The notes under the pieces were generated by a model that worked only from the letters and a program-made list of their open reading frames with translations, did no database searches and was not told where the DNA came from. The translations under genes and the position numbers were made by a program. From a virus: DNA of 64,000 nt. Shown here in pieces: positions 15,413 through 26,442 of the stretch. How positions within the stretch are numbered: position 1 is the stretch's first letter; each line of letters starts with the position of its first letter. The stretch lies in the IMG/VR virus record IMGVR_UViG_3300027730_000009, positions 27,974 through 91,973 of that record; one strand, given 5' to 3'.

Positions 15413-18400
15413 CGATTAATGATTTGAGTTGATTAAGTTTAGTTTGTATTGATTTCACTCTTGTATTATTTTCTTTTAAAGTTGCAATACCTACGGAAAC
15501 AAGTAAATCGTATTGTAGATTTTTAAAACCATAAATATCAGTGCTCACGACTTCAGGAAAAAGTTTTTCTATTTCTTGAGCAATAAATCCTATACTTTTT
15601 CCTTTTAATAGATATTTCTGGTTTGGTTTATACCCCTCCAATTGAGGAATATTGTCTCTCCATTCGAATCTGACACCCTTCATACCAATTACACGACTTT
15701 TTATATTTTCTAATGATTTTACATTAGTTTTTAGTCGTTTATCTGATGGGGGACCTTGCGCTCCTTGGGCCCCTTGTGGTCCTTTTGGCCCTTGAGCACC
15801 TGTACCCCCTCCTATCCCTTGTGCACCTTGAGGTCCATCTGGTGGTTCCCCACCACCACCAGCTATTCCTTGAGCCCCTTGAGAACCTTGAAAGAATCCA
15901 TTTGCACCTGTGGCTCCTTGAAAACCTTGGACATTGCCAGCCCCTTGAGCTCCTTGAGGTCCAGTTGGCCCTGTTGCACCGGGGGTGATATTGGGTTGAC
16001 CGGGATGTCCAGTCACCCCAAATGAACCTTGGGCACCCTGAGGACCACCCTGAGCTCCTACAGCAGATATGGCACCCTGAGCACCAGTAGCCCCTTTAGC
16101 ACCAATAGCTTCAATTGGGTCAGCTGCAGCCCCGGGATTACCAGTATCACCAACAGCTCCACCAAATCCCGGAGCACCTGTAGTTACACTTGCAGCCCCA
16201 TTATTACCTGTCGTTCCTTGAGCACCAGTAAATCCCGGTGCACCCTGTGTCACCCCTGCAGCTCCGTTGTGACCTGTTGCACCTCCATTACCATTAGCTC
16301 CGGTATGTCCTTGGACGGCACCTTGAGCACCTTGAAATCCTGTGGCACCCTGAGCACCTCCAAATCCCGGTGCACCTTGGGTGGCACCTTGAGCTCCTTG
16401 AAACCCTGTAGCTCCTTGTGCACCAGTAAATCCTAAATCACCCGTCACAGAACTTTGAGCTCCTTGGGCTCCTTGACTTCCTTGACTTCCTTGGGCTCCT
16501 ACATGCCCTGTTGGTCCTCCTTGAGCCCCTATTTGTCCTTGGGCTCCTTGTGGACCTGTTGCGCCAGTGTGTCCTTGAACTATCGATGCTGGTCCTTGAG
16601 CTCCTTGAGGACCTTTAGTACCTTGAGCTCCGACGGCTCCTGATACTTCACTTGCGGTCCCACCGTGTCCTGTAGGTCCTTGTGCACCTATACCTCCTGT
16701 ATGTCCTTGAACAGCTCCTTGGGCACCTATATGTCCTTGGTCACCTTGAGCACCTTGTGCTCCTTTGGCACCCACAGCTGAAATCGCGTCACCGGCAGCT
16801 CCAGTGTGACCTGTAGCCCCTTGGGAACCTTGTGCTCCGGTAGCCCCTTGAACCGCATTTTGTGCACCTTGAGCTCCTTGAGAGCCTTGTGAGCCAGTAA
16901 ATCCCGGCGCTCCTTGTGTTGCCCCTGCAGCACCGATGTTACCTGTGGCTCCTTGGGAACCTGCAGCTCCCGTATGTCCCTGAACCGCACCTTGTGCTCC
17001 CTGAAACCCTTGTGCTCCTTGTGCACCAAAAATACCATCATGACCAGGGTTGACCCCTTGAGCGCCTTGTTGACCCACGGCACCTTGTGCCCCTATAATA
17101 CCTCCATGTCCTGTCACTGCACTTTGAGCTCCTGTTGCACCTTGAGCTCCCTGAGCTCCTTGACCACCGACAGCACCTTGGACAGCTCCTTGAGCTCCAA
17201 TGTGTCCCTGAGCTCCTTGAGCTCCAATAACACCAACATGTCCCTGAACCGCCGATTGAGGTCCTTGAGCTCCTTGAGGACCTTTGGTACCTTGAGCACC
17301 CTGAGCACCTGAGACTTCACTTGCGGTCCCACCGTGTCCTGTAGGTCCTTGTGCACCTATACCACCTGTATGTCCTTGAACAGCTCCTTGAGCACCTATA
17401 TGGCCTTGGTTACCTTGAGCACCTTGAGCTCCTTTCGCCCCATCAGTACCTAATCCTGCAGCAGCTCCTGTATTTCCCGTTCCTCCTTGAGCACCTTGTG
17501 CTCCGATGTTACCGGTTGGTAATCCTTGTGCTCCCACGGCTCCTTGAGCACCTTGAAAACCCATTACTCCAGAAGCACCTTGAGTACCACCATCAGCACC
17601 GATATTACCTGTAGCTCCTTGGGAACCTGCAGCTCCCGTATGTCCCTGAACCGCACCTTGTGCTCCCTGAAACCCTTGTGCTCCTTGTGCACCAAAAATA
17701 CCATCATGACCAGGGTTGACCCCTTGAGCGCCTTGTTGACCCACGGCACCTTGTGCCCCTATAATACCTCCATGTCCTGTCACTGCACTTTGAGCTCCTG
17801 TTGCACCTTGAGCTCCCTGAGCTCCTTGACCACCGACAGCACCTTGGACAGCTCCTTGAGCTCCAATGTGTCCCTGAGCTCCTTGAGCTCCAATAACACC
17901 AACATGTCCCTGAACCGCCGATTGAGGTCCTTGAGCTCCTTGAGGACCTTTGGTACCTTGAGCACCCTGAGCACCTGAGACTTCACTTGCGGTCCCACCG
18001 TGTCCTGTAGGTCCTTGTGCACCGATACCACCTGTATGTCCTTGAACAGCTCCTTGAGCACCTATATGGCCTTGGTCACCTTGAGCACCTTGTGCTCCCT
18101 TAGCTCCAATATCTAAAAATTCCGATGCCGCAGCTCCTGTATTTCCAGTTCCTCCTTGAGCACCTTGTGCTCCGATGTTACCGGTTGGTAATCCTTGGGC
18201 TCCCACGGCTCCTTGAGCCCCTTGAAAACCCATTACCCCAGACGCACCTTGAGTGCCACCATCAGCACCGATGTTACCTGTGGCTCCTTGGGAACCTTCA
18301 GCTCCCGTATGTCCCTGAACCGCACCTTGTGCTCCCTGAAACCCTTGCGCTCCTTGAGCACCAAAAATACCATCATGACCAGGGTTGACCCCTTGAGCGC

Positions 18401-19271
18401 CTTGTTGACCTACGGCACCTTGTGCACCTTCAAACCCTATATGTCCTTGTACAGCCCCTTGTGAACCGATAGCACCCTGTGCTCCTTGAGCACCGATTGC
18501 CCCTTGTGCTCCCTGAACAGCCCCTTGTGCTCCAACCTCACCTTGTGCCCCTTGGGCACCAATTGAACCTGTTTCACCTGCAACACCACCTTGGGCACCA
18601 ATACCACCTTGAGCTCCTTGAAAACCTTGAGCACCTTGTGCACCTATTGTTTCATTTGCCAATCCAACAACTCCCTCACCACCTTGAGCCCCTTGAGCTC
18701 CTTGAGCCCCTACGGTAGCCCCTTGAGCTCCTTGAGCACCTTGTGGTCCTTTAACACCTTGAGCACCTTGTGCTCCTTGTATACCTCCTTGGGCACCTTG
18801 AGCTCCGGCACCCCCTTGGGCACCTTGTGCTCCTTGTGCACCTGACACACCACCTTTAGCACCTTGAGCTCCTGTGTCCCCTTGAATCCCTTTAGCACCT
18901 TGAGCTCCTTGAGAACCTTGAGCACCCTGAGGACCTATAGGTCCAACTGCGCCCTGGGCTCCTTGGCCACCGATAGCACCTTGGAATCCTTGAATATTTA
19001 GTGGTGGTCCGACCCATTCACCGATGGTGTTTATCATCAGGGTTTCACCAGCCCAAACCCCTGATGTAGCATTGGTAATTGCAAGTCCTTTAGAGACTAA
19101 TCCTGTTGTCGAAATTTCAACAGTGTCAAATTGGGTTACCGAGGAGAAATTAATTCTGTCCGCCTCCAACATAACCACAACCATACCTGATGATACAGAA
19201 TCATCAAAAACAAAAAGTGGGTCAAGAGTTAAGGGAGAACCTTGAGGAAAAATAGTTACATTCAATGCCAT
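15405..19271 (-). CDS. collagen-like fibre with S74 chaperone (2)
   Basis: A 1288-residue paralogue of the neighbouring fibres. It has an N-domain to about residue 95 (starts [11 protein letters not shown]). A Gly-X-Gln shaft to 1175 is broken at many points by inserted residues (for example GHTG, TQGA, LPTG), unlike the smooth shaft of fibre 1. An S74 chaperone starts SDKRLKTN at 1176, with IGFIAQE. Three copies of a block of about 222 residues make up the centre. The start follows the stop of fibre 3 by one base. Self-cleavage at Ser1176-Asp1177 is expected from the family. Confidence 0.93.
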   Translation of the reverse strand: MALNVTIFPQGSPLTLDPLFVFDDSVSSGMVVVMLEADRINFSSVTQFDTVEISTTGLVSKGLAITNATSGVWAGETLMINTIGEWVGPPLNIQGFQGAIGGQGAQGAVGPIGPQGAQGSQGAQGAKGIQGDTGAQGAKGGVSGAQGAQGAQGGAGAQGAQGGIQGAQGAQGVKGPQGAQGAQGATVGAQGAQGAQGGEGVVGLANETIGAQGAQGFQGAQGGIGAQGGVAGETGSIGAQGAQGEVGAQGAVQGAQGAIGAQGAQGAIGSQGAVQGHIGFEGAQGAVGQQGAQGVNPGHDGIFGAQGAQGFQGAQGAVQGHTGAEGSQGATGNIGADGGTQGASGVMGFQGAQGAVGAQGLPTGNIGAQGAQGGTGNTGAAASEFLDIGAKGAQGAQGDQGHIGAQGAVQGHTGGIGAQGPTGHGGTASEVSGAQGAQGTKGPQGAQGPQSAVQGHVGVIGAQGAQGHIGAQGAVQGAVGGQGAQGAQGATGAQSAVTGHGGIIGAQGAVGQQGAQGVNPGHDGIFGAQGAQGFQGAQGAVQGHTGAAGSQGATGNIGADGGTQGASGVMGFQGAQGAVGAQGLPTGNIGAQGAQGGTGNTGAAAGLGTDGAKGAQGAQGNQGHIGAQGAVQGHTGGIGAQGPTGHGGTASEVSGAQGAQGTKGPQGAQGPQSAVQGHVGVIGAQGAQGHIGAQGAVQGAVGGQGAQGAQGATGAQSAVTGHGGIIGAQGAVGQQGAQGVNPGHDGIFGAQGAQGFQGAQGAVQGHTGAAGSQGATGNIGAAGATQGAPGFTGSQGSQGAQGAQNAVQGATGAQGSQGATGHTGAAGDAISAVGAKGAQGAQGDQGHIGAQGAVQGHTGGIGAQGPTGHGGTASEVSGAVGAQGTKGPQGAQGPASIVQGHTGATGPQGAQGQIGAQGGPTGHVGAQGSQGSQGAQGAQSSVTGDLGFTGAQGATGFQGAQGATQGAPGFGGAQGATGFQGAQGAVQGHTGANGNGGATGHNGAAGVTQGAPGFTGAQGTTGNNGAASVTTGAPGFGGAVGDTGNPGAAADPIEAIGAKGATGAQGAISAVGAQGGPQGAQGSFGVTGHPGQPNITPGATGPTGPQGAQGAGNVQGFQGATGANGFFQGSQGAQGIAGGGGEPPDGPQGAQGIGGGTGAQGPKGPQGAQGAQGPPSDKRLKTNVKSLENIKSRVIGMKGVRFEWRDNIPQLEGYKPNQKYLLKGKSIGFIAQEIEKLFPEVVSTDIYGFKNLQYDLLVSVGIATLKENNTRVKSIQTKLNQLKSLIGG
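16948..17357 (-). repeat. exact 410-bp direct repeat, copy 1
   Basis: Identical to 17614-18023 at an offset of 666 bases (222 codons). A third, diverged copy of its start lies near 18310. Confidence 0.85.
17614..18023 (-). repeat. exact 410-bp direct repeat, copy 2
   Basis: Second copy of 16948-17357, bounded by single-base differences on both sides. Confidence 0.85.
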
Positions 19272-19272
19272 A

Positions 19273-22200
19273 TCAATTTATTTCATTTTCAAGGTCTTCA
19301 ATTAATTTTTGTAGTTCTTCAATAAATACTTGTTGTTCTTTAATACCTTCAACAAGTAGGGCATTTAACTTCGGATAATCGATAGAATAATAACCGTTGT
19401 CTTTTAAGTCAACCACTTGTGGTATTACGGCTCTAACTTCTTGAGCAATAAATCCAATAGAGTGTATTTGTCCTAATTCTTTATAGGTATCATAATGTGG
19501 TGCCGATTCCAACCAATCAAATTCAACGGGATTCAATTTCAAAATTTTATCTAAAGCGTCTTCAATTGTAGTAACATTTGTTTTGAGTCTCGCGTCGGAC
19601 TTTTCACATGCTGTTTGGTTAGATAGTGCAGCGCCAGGCCCAGGGTCACATTCACCTATTGTCCAACAATTCACCCCATCACTAAAATTAGCGCCTCCAA
19701 AACAAGGAGGACAACTCGTACAGGCACTATCTGAGAAAATGTTACAACCGTTAGCCAGCGTCGCACAGTTGGAGTAGAAGGTAACATTTTCACCAGAACA
19801 TACTGCCTCACAGCTCTCTGGATTACAATTCGCATTGTGGGGATAACAAGCTACTCCAGTAGCTCCTTGTGCTCCTTGAAACCCGGTAGCACCTGGTGCA
19901 CCTGTATCACTAGCACCAGGAGCACCTTGGAATCCTATTATACCGACGTCCGGAATCCCTTGGGCTCCTTTTTGTCCTTGTGGTCCACCAGGGGTACCTT
20001 GAGCACCTGTTGCACCAGGGGTAGTGTTATTAGCACCTGGTGCGCCACCAGGTCCAGGTGGACCGCCCCCGCCAGGAGGTCCTGCAGCTCCTTGTGAACC
20101 TTGCGGACCCTTAGTACCTTGCGCGCCTGTTGGACCTGGATTACCTGGAGGTAAAGTTGAACCTGTAGCTCCTTGTGCTCCCTGTACCCCTTGAGGACCT
20201 CTCGCCCCTTGTGACCCTTGTGGCCCAACAGCACCCTGAGCACCTTGAGGACCTGTAGCTCCTATGGTACCTTGCGCCCCTTGTGGTCCAACAGCACCCT
20301 GTATCCCTTGTGCTCCTTGAGGTCCTCTACCTCCTTGAGCTCCTTGAGGTCCTACTCCTCCTTGACTTCCTTGAGAACCTTGAGGTCCTCGGGCACCGAC
20401 ATCACCAGTTCCTCCTCCAGCACCTTGTGAACCTTGAGAACCCTGTGGTCCTCTAGCACCGACATCACCAGTTCCTCCTCCAGCACCTTGTGAACCCTGA
20501 CCCCCTTGAGGTCCTCTATTACCTTGAGCTCCTGTACCTCCTGTTGCTCCTTGTGAACCTTGACCACCTTGAGGTCCACGAGCACCTTGCGAACCTTGAG
20601 CTCCCTTGGCTCCTTGTGCCCCTTGAGACCCTTGTGGTCCGATATTTCCTTGAGCGCCAGTTTCTCCTGTTGCCCCTTGTACCCCTTGTGCTCCTTGACC
20701 CCCTATCAGTCCTTGAGCTCCTTGGAATCCGACAGCACCTTGAGCTCCTTGAACTCCTTGTGGACCTCTAGCCCCTTGGACACCTATTGGACCTTGAGCA
20801 CCTTGTGCTCCTTGTACTCCTTGTGGACCTCTTGGTCCTTGGACTCCCTGAGGACCTATGGCACCTTGAACACCTTGGGAACCTTGTGGTCCTCTATTAC
20901 CTTGAGCACCTGTTCCTCCTTGCGCACCTTGCGACCCTTGGGCTCCTTGAGGTCCTCTATCTCCTTGAGCTCCTTGGCCTCCTTGAGCCCCTTGAGCACC
21001 TTGAGCACCCTGAGGTCCTAAGGCTCCGGTGTGTCCAGTGGCTCCAGCAGCACTCTGTGAACCTTGAGACCCTTGTGGTCCTCTTGCCCCGATTTCTCCA
21101 GTAGCTCCTTGAGCTCCTTGGGACCCTTGAGCACCTTGTGGTCCTACGCTACCCTGAGCTCCAGTTCCTCCAGTTGCTCCTTGTACACCTTGTGCTCCTT
21201 GAGGTCCAACGGACCCTTGGGACCCTTGAGCTCCCTTAGCCCCTTGAGCTCCTTGAGACCCTTGTGGTCCGACATTTCCTTGAGCTCCAGTCTCTCCAGT
21301 TGCTCCTTGTGCCCCTTGTGCTCCTTGACCTCCTATCAGTCCTTGTGCTCCTTGGAATCCGACAGCACCTTGAGCCCCTTGGGCTCCTTGCGGACCTCTA
21401 GCTCCTTGAGACCCTATTGGACCTTGAGCCCCTTCCGCTCCTTGTACTCCTTGTGGACCTCTTGCCCCTTGTGAACCTTGTGGTCCGACAGCACCCTGAA
21501 GTCCTTGTGCCCCTTGAGGTCCTCTGGCACCTTGGGCTCCTTGAGCTCCTACGGCATCATTTTGTGCTCCTTGTGCCCCTTGAGGTCCTCTACCTCCTTG
21601 TGACCCTTGAGGTCCAACAGCACCTTGAACTCCTTGGGCACCCTGAGGTCCTAAAGCTCCGGTATCTCCTGTTGCTCCAGGAGCACTCTGAGAACCTTGA
21701 GACCCTTGTGGTCCTCTTGCCCCGATTTCTCCAGTAGCTCCTTGAGCTCCTTGGGACCCTTGAGCACCTTGAGGTCCTACGCTACCCTGAGCTCCAGTTC
21801 CTCCAGTTGCTCCTTGTACACCTTGTGCTCCTTGAGGTCCAACGGACCCTTGGGACCCTTGAGCTCCCTTAGCCCCTTGTGCCCCTTGAGACCCTTGTGG
21901 TCCGACATTTCCTTGAGCACCTGTTTCTCCAGTTGCTCCTTGTACCCCTTGTGCTCCTTGACCTCCTATCAGTCCTTGTGCTCCTTGGAATCCGACAGCA
22001 CCTTGAGCCCCTTGGGCTCCTTGCGGACCTCTAGCTCCTTGAGACCCTATTGGACCTTGAGCCCCTTCCGCTCCTTGTACTCCTTGTGGACCTCTTGCCC
22101 CTTGTGAACCTTGTGGTCCGACGGCACCCTGAACACCTTGTGCCCCTTGAGGTCCTCGGGCTCCTTGGGCACCTTGAGCACCTACGGCATCATTTTGTGC

Positions 22201-23778
22201 TCCTTGTGCCCCTTGAGGTCCTCTATTTCCTTGAGCTCCTTGGCCTCCTTGAGCCCCTTGAGCTCCTTGAGCGCCCTGAGGTCCTAAGGCTCCGGTGTGT
22301 CCAGTGGCTCCAGCAGCACTCTGAGAACCTTGAGACCCTTGTGGTCCTCTTGCCCCGATTTCTCCAGTAGCCCCTTGTGCTCCTTGGGACCCTTGAGCAC
22401 CTTGGGGTCCTATGTTTCCCTGAGCACCTTGGGCACCTTCACCACCTTGTGCTCCTTGAGCACCCTGTGGACCAACTAATCCTTGAGCCCCTTGAGCCCC
22501 TTTTGAGCCTTGTGACCCTTGTGGCCCGAAAGGTCCTACTAATCCTTGGGCACCTTGTCCTCCTTTTGCTCCTTGTACCCCTTGAGCTCCTTGGGGACCC
22601 GCAGCACCTTGAGCACCTTGAGAACCTATTCCTCCTTGAGCACCTTGTGCCCCTTGAGGCCCGATAGCACCTGTGGCTCCTTGGAAACCCTCGGCACCTT
22701 GTGCTCCGATGTTACCCGTGGAGCCGATTGCCCCCTCAGAACCTTGAGCACCAGTAGTTCCCTCAGCACCTTGAGCACCAGTAGGTCCTATTGCTCCTTG
22801 AACACCCTGAGGCCCTTTGGGACCTTGTGCACCTTGAGCACCAACAGCAGCATTTAGAGTATTGTTGTAATCCAAAAATTCGATACCAAAAAACATTTTG
22901 ATATCTTGATTCACATTAGTGCTTCCTGAAGTAAAAGATATCCCAAAATCCCAATAGTTACCAAACAAGGATGTACTAGTAACATTATAGAGATAATTAC
23001 CATCGAGAGGTCCATCAACATCGAGTAATTCAACTCTTAAATCCCAGTTATTATCAATTTGAGAAAATATACTACTTAAATCAACAAGTCCAGCTCCTTG
23101 AGGTGTAGTTCCTCCTGAAACTGAGACTGACATTGTGTTAACACCAGTCACTGTTGTGTCACTATTAGTCGCCGCAACCCTTAGAGCCCCATCAAAAGTC
23201 GAGTCAGCTACCCATGTCCACCAATATGGACCATAAATTGTTGGTTGACCACCACCTTGATTTCCTTGTGGTCCTTGAGCACCTTGCGCACCTTGGGCAC
23301 CAATGGCACCCTGAGCACCTGTAATATTGGTACCAGGTCCTGTCCAATTTCCTGTACCATCCAAGACTTGTGTACCTCCGACCGATAAAAAGTTAGTGAC
23401 CGTAAGGGTTGAAAACACATAAACCTCAGGAGAACATCCTCCCAAGTTTGATGAAAGAACATCACTAATATCTGTTACTGTACTTGGTCTTACACAACGA
23501 TAATAAGTTAGACCCGAAGGAACATTAATAGTTTCTAATACCCCTGTACTACAATTACGATATGTCGCAACCCCCGTTCCTCCACCAGTTGCCAAAAATG
23601 AAAAGTAATCACAATTTTCTTGGGGTGCAAATAAAACTTGGTTTTCAAATAACAAAGAGGCATCATATAACACCAAAATTTTGAACTTAAAACTTGGGTC
23701 AGTCTCAAATAATATTTCAGGAATGTTTCCAGGTCTTGAACGTATATTACTTGGAAATATTGTTAGATTCTTTGCCAT
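19273..23778 (-). CDS. collagen-like fibre with S74 chaperone (3)
   Basis: A 1501-residue protein, first of the three fibre genes. An N-domain covers 1-152 ([11 protein letters not shown]...). A short collagen stretch is followed by an inserted beta-rich domain at about 178-311. The Gly-X-Gln shaft runs to about 1309. A cysteine-rich domain at 1310-1393 has 12 Cys, enough for six disulfides. The S74 chaperone starts SDARLKTN at 1394, with IGFIAQE. After self-cleavage this fibre would keep the cysteine-rich domain as a possible tip. The shaft carries a 633-base super-repeat, three times. A TATTTATAGT box lies 14 bases upstream and probably drives all three genes. Confidence 0.93.
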   Translation of the reverse strand: MAKNLTIFPSNIRSRPGNIPEILFETDPSFKFKILVLYDASLLFENQVLFAPQENCDYFSFLATGGGTGVATYRNCSTGVLETINVPSGLTYYRCVRPSTVTDISDVLSSNLGGCSPEVYVFSTLTVTNFLSVGGTQVLDGTGNWTGPGTNITGAQGAIGAQGAQGAQGPQGNQGGGQPTIYGPYWWTWVADSTFDGALRVAATNSDTTVTGVNTMSVSVSGGTTPQGAGLVDLSSIFSQIDNNWDLRVELLDVDGPLDGNYLYNVTSTSLFGNYWDFGISFTSGSTNVNQDIKMFFGIEFLDYNNTLNAAVGAQGAQGPKGPQGVQGAIGPTGAQGAEGTTGAQGSEGAIGSTGNIGAQGAEGFQGATGAIGPQGAQGAQGGIGSQGAQGAAGPQGAQGVQGAKGGQGAQGLVGPFGPQGSQGSKGAQGAQGLVGPQGAQGAQGGEGAQGAQGNIGPQGAQGSQGAQGATGEIGARGPQGSQGSQSAAGATGHTGALGPQGAQGAQGAQGGQGAQGNRGPQGAQGAQNDAVGAQGAQGARGPQGAQGVQGAVGPQGSQGARGPQGVQGAEGAQGPIGSQGARGPQGAQGAQGAVGFQGAQGLIGGQGAQGVQGATGETGAQGNVGPQGSQGAQGAKGAQGSQGSVGPQGAQGVQGATGGTGAQGSVGPQGAQGSQGAQGATGEIGARGPQGSQGSQSAPGATGDTGALGPQGAQGVQGAVGPQGSQGGRGPQGAQGAQNDAVGAQGAQGARGPQGAQGLQGAVGPQGSQGARGPQGVQGAEGAQGPIGSQGARGPQGAQGAQGAVGFQGAQGLIGGQGAQGAQGATGETGAQGNVGPQGSQGAQGAKGAQGSQGSVGPQGAQGVQGATGGTGAQGSVGPQGAQGSQGAQGATGEIGARGPQGSQGSQSAAGATGHTGALGPQGAQGAQGAQGGQGAQGDRGPQGAQGSQGAQGGTGAQGNRGPQGSQGVQGAIGPQGVQGPRGPQGVQGAQGAQGPIGVQGARGPQGVQGAQGAVGFQGAQGLIGGQGAQGVQGATGETGAQGNIGPQGSQGAQGAKGAQGSQGARGPQGGQGSQGATGGTGAQGNRGPQGGQGSQGAGGGTGDVGARGPQGSQGSQGAGGGTGDVGARGPQGSQGSQGGVGPQGAQGGRGPQGAQGIQGAVGPQGAQGTIGATGPQGAQGAVGPQGSQGARGPQGVQGAQGATGSTLPPGNPGPTGAQGTKGPQGSQGAAGPPGGGGPPGPGGAPGANNTTPGATGAQGTPGGPQGQKGAQGIPDVGIIGFQGAPGASDTGAPGATGFQGAQGATGVACYPHNANCNPESCEAVCSGENVTFYSNCATLANGCNIFSDSACTSCPPCFGGANFSDGVNCWTIGECDPGPGAALSNQTACEKSDARLKTNVTTIEDALDKILKLNPVEFDWLESAPHYDTYKELGQIHSIGFIAQEVRAVIPQVVDLKDNGYYSIDYPKLNALLVEGIKEQQVFIEELQKLIEDLENEIN
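21024..22922 (-). repeat. 633-bp super-repeat region in fibre 3
   Basis: The segment CTCCGGT plus about 110 flanking bases recurs at 21024, 21657 and 22290, giving a period of 633 bases (211 codons). Long parts are identical, for example around 21330-21480 against 21963-22113. The outer limit is approximate. Confidence 0.6.
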
Positions 23779-23792
23779 TGAGTTTTACAGAT

Positions 23793-23802
23793 ACTATAAA
23801 TA
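23793..23802 (-). promoter_or_regulatory. TATTTAT-class promoter box
   Basis: TATTTATAGT, 14 bases before the start of the first fibre gene at 23778. Confidence 0.5.
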
Positions 23803-23869
23803 CATCTAAACAAAGTTTAGAGCACCAAAGTTTATTAGATATTATAATAAAATTATAATAAGGGTAAAC

Positions 23870-24157
23870 CTACTCCTTGAGATGTTTTTTGATTATGTCA
23901 ACCGCTTCGGTTAACTCTTGATAGTCCCTGTCGGGAGCATACAGAAATGACTTGTGTTTATCACCCCCCTTTTCTTGGATTATCAAAAGAGCAGGTACAT
24001 AGTCGTTTTCTGTTGCCTTAACAAAAATATCATATTCTTCTTTATTGTCATCGATATCCCTGTCAACAAAATCGATACCTTCACTTGTGAGCATATCTTT
24101 AAAGTCATAACAATGGGGACATCCTTTCATTGTATAGACAACTATATGTGTAGACAT
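23870..24157 (-). CDS. glutaredoxin-like protein
   Basis: A 95-residue thioredoxin-fold protein: beta strand VVYTM then CPHC at 13-16, and the cis-proline loop YVPALL. A four-residue C-x-x-C site at this position is typical of glutaredoxins, which reduce ribonucleotide reductase or mixed disulfides in the cytoplasm. It lies two bases downstream of a thioredoxin gene, so the two probably form a redox pair supporting phage nucleotide synthesis. Confidence 0.88.
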   Translation of the reverse strand: MSTHIVVYTMKGCPHCYDFKDMLTSEGIDFVDRDIDDNKEEYDIFVKATENDYVPALLIIQEKGGDKHKSFLYAPDRDYQELTEAVDIIKKHLKE

Positions 24158-24159
24158 CT

Positions 24160-24471
24160 TTAGTATTTGTTTATCACCTCCAGCAATTGAGATTGACTCA
24201 TAACTCCCACATTAGAGAACACCTCTTTACCTTCTTTATACACTTTAAGTGTGGGAACCGAGCGGATTCCAAGTTCCATAACGAAATCTCTGTCAGAGTC
24301 GATATCTAAACTAAAGATACCCATGGATAGTTCTTGTCCTGACTTTTCCAAACTCCCGAGGTTACCCATTAAAACTTTACAGGGACCACACCATGTGGCA
24401 AACAAATCCAAGACAAATGTCTCGTTATTTTTGATTTTTTCTTTTACTTGTTCAGATGATAGTTGTGTCAT
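24160..24471 (-). CDS. thioredoxin
   Basis: A 103-residue thioredoxin with the classical active site WCGPC at 27-31, FVLDLFA before it, and the cis-proline motif SVPTLKVY. It likely reduces ribonucleotide reductase or serves as a polymerase accessory factor, as thioredoxin does in T7, but no partner is in this window. The start overlaps the upstream gene by 20 bases. Confidence 0.93.
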   Translation of the reverse strand: MTQLSSEQVKEKIKNNETFVLDLFATWCGPCKVLMGNLGSLEKSGQELSMGIFSLDIDSDRDFVMELGIRSVPTLKVYKEGKEVFSNVGVMSQSQLLEVINKY

Positions 24472-24772
24472 TTTTTTTCAATATTGAATTCAGGAATATT
24501 TGAATGGGTCCAATTTGATTGGGAAGGAAATAGACCTCCAACGAATAGTAACCAGTTGTTCCTGTTGTCTTATACAATAAATAGAACCCCCCCTTTGTTT
24601 TGTAAATAACTTCATTAAACTCAGGTGTTGGATAAATAGAGTTTACATACACCATCTCGAACTTGTCTTTTGGGGTTTCCGTTTTTTTTACTCTATCCAA
24701 TCGAAATACCGAAAAAGAAGTTTCTTCTTTTTGTTCGACTTTTTCAATAAAGGGGTGGGGTTTTATAAACAT
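24452..24772 (-). CDS. hypothetical phage protein (106 aa)
   Basis: A beta-rich soluble protein with no recognised family. It starts three bases after the PcfJ-like gene and overlaps thioredoxin by 20 bases, so it is part of the same operon. Function unknown. Confidence 0.75.
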   Translation of the reverse strand: MFIKPHPFIEKVEQKEETSFSVFRLDRVKKTETPKDKFEMVYVNSIYPTPEFNEVIYKTKGGFYLLYKTTGTTGYYSLEVYFLPNQIGPIQIFLNSILKKNDTTII

Positions 24773-24775
24773 ATG

Positions 24776-26389
24776 TTAGAAAAAATAATCGATATCCGTA
24801 ATAAGTTCAATAGGATTCTCCCATACAACAAATCCCTGTTCATTAAATACGGTATTATAGGTACTCACCTTGTCTTTCTTTTCTTTTGTTAGGACCATTT
24901 CATATCCTTTTTCTAAGATTAGACTCGATACCATTTCGTCGACTTTTTTTAATGCCTTATCCCAAGTGGGGTCAAGTTCTTGGTTGAATCTACCAAGACT
25001 TTGAGCTCTTTCAGTTCTAACTTTTCTCTTTAAAAATTTAATGTGGTATTCTACCGTTGCTCTGTCCTCTTGGTTTCTTATGGAAAGAATAAAACTACCC
25101 GGTTTTGTAAGATATGTTTTCACGCAGTTTTGCTGGTGTTCACTCTCTTGGTAGAACTCATCTTGGGTGGACAATAAATTAACCGAATAGGTAATAAGTT
25201 CTGAGTTGTCATTCAATAGGGTAATATCTTTATTCAAAGTTGAATAAAACACCTCAGGATATTTTCGGTTGAAAATACCTTTTTTAAGTTTGGTAACCTC
25301 ATCAGAGAGGGTCTTGTGTTCGATAAGAAAATCTTTATATGTTTTACTTTTCCAACCTACATTGATTCCATTTTTTTTAAGAAAAACGATAAATTCAATA
25401 TGGTCCCTGATTACTGTCATTCGTGGTAGAGTATTTTTTACAAAATTCCAAATTCGTTTCTTTTCCGCATCACTAAGCCAAGAAACATCATGAGGTATCA
25501 AAATGTCATTTTGATGAGAAAGATAAATCATTAACACCCTATAATCTTGTTGTACCTTAGTTGTCCCAACCAAATTAATCAAAGATTTGAGAGTGTTAAA
25601 GGTAAAAGGAACGTCAGTGTGTAACGCTTTTTTGATGATATCACCACCGAATCCATGAAAGGACATAAGGGAATCAATATATTTGTTTTTACCCTTTTTG
25701 AAAAATTTAGCAGGGACAAGACCATCAAACCCATTGCGTTGGAACCCATAGAAGTTGTCAGGAATACTCACCCCCCTTTTAAAAAGGTAAAATTCATAAA
25801 ATCTCCACCCCAAACATGAATTGATGTCATGACCTTCATTTCCCCTTAAATGAAAATCAGGTATCTGACTTAGAAAAATGTCCTGCAATGATTCATACTC
25901 TTTCTGATGATTCTCAAGTTTACAAAACAAATGCAAAGCGTCACTCATAATCATAAAAGGGTTACGATGAAAATAATTTGTTCTTATCCTCCGATTTTTT
26001 TTCTTTTTATGTAACCCCATTATTTCACCCTGATACAAAATACCAGTCCTAATGTTCAAAGTAAAAAAAGAAACACTCCTTACTTTTTTGAAATAATGAA
26101 CACCCTCTCGTCGTTCATTATGATAACGGAATACCTTGAACGATATCTTATCTCCATTTTTTTCAATCACCATAGTTGTCTTAGAATGGGAAACTCTCGC
26201 CAACTTATTGGCATAGTGTTTCAAAAACTCCTCTGATGAATTAAGATATGTGTGATGCTTATCCCAATAAGGATTTTTAAGTTTTGGAGTGTTTAGTAAA
26301 AACCCATAATTTTCGATAACTAAATGGTCTTTGTGTACCTGAACCTCGTAGTCCTCTTTTACTTTTTTGTAAATCTCTATTTTTTCCAT
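24776..26389 (-). CDS. PcfJ-like protein
   Basis: A 537-residue protein. The C-terminal third has the PcfJ-type signature: SEHQQNCVKTY with Cys near 422, followed by SFILSIRN and RATVEYHI. PcfJ-like proteins are found on plasmids and phages, and their activity is unknown. The N-terminal 400 residues are basic and mixed alpha/beta. I moved the start to the Met at 26389, because the longer frame begins inside the stem of the terminator of the upstream gene. It is followed by thioredoxin-type genes. Confidence 0.8.
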   Translation of the reverse strand: MEKIEIYKKVKEDYEVQVHKDHLVIENYGFLLNTPKLKNPYWDKHHTYLNSSEEFLKHYANKLARVSHSKTTMVIEKNGDKISFKVFRYHNERREGVHYFKKVRSVSFFTLNIRTGILYQGEIMGLHKKKKNRRIRTNYFHRNPFMIMSDALHLFCKLENHQKEYESLQDIFLSQIPDFHLRGNEGHDINSCLGWRFYEFYLFKRGVSIPDNFYGFQRNGFDGLVPAKFFKKGKNKYIDSLMSFHGFGGDIIKKALHTDVPFTFNTLKSLINLVGTTKVQQDYRVLMIYLSHQNDILIPHDVSWLSDAEKKRIWNFVKNTLPRMTVIRDHIEFIVFLKKNGINVGWKSKTYKDFLIEHKTLSDEVTKLKKGIFNRKYPEVFYSTLNKDITLLNDNSELITYSVNLLSTQDEFYQESEHQQNCVKTYLTKPGSFILSIRNQEDRATVEYHIKFLKRKVRTERAQSLGRFNQELDPTWDKALKKVDEMVSSLILEKGYEMVLTKEKKDKVSTYNTVFNEQGFVVWENPIELITDIDYFF

Positions 26390-26393
26390 AGTC

Positions 26394-26420
26394 AAAAAGG
26401 GGGATGGTCTCCCATCCCCC
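26394..26420 (-). terminator. intrinsic terminator
   Basis: On the minus strand GGGGGATGG, loop GAGA, CCATCCCCC and five T, after the DUF932 gene ending at 26443. It ends only five bases before the PcfJ start. Confidence 0.85.
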
Positions 26421-26442
26421 AAGGGTTAGTAATTGTTAGGGT

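Noticed and set aside
12754-19245. Many long plus-strand open frames of Leu/Glu/His- or Ser/Thr/Leu-rich sequence opposite the fibre genes
   Set aside because: They are the antisense of Gly-X-Gln repeats. The repeat codons create no stops on the other strand, compositions are absurd and no start context is seen.
12700-23300. Dense short direct repeats that might suggest a CRISPR array or satellite DNA
   Set aside because: Period is 9 bases in frame with Gly-X-Y coding; there are no constant-length unique spacers or palindromic repeats.
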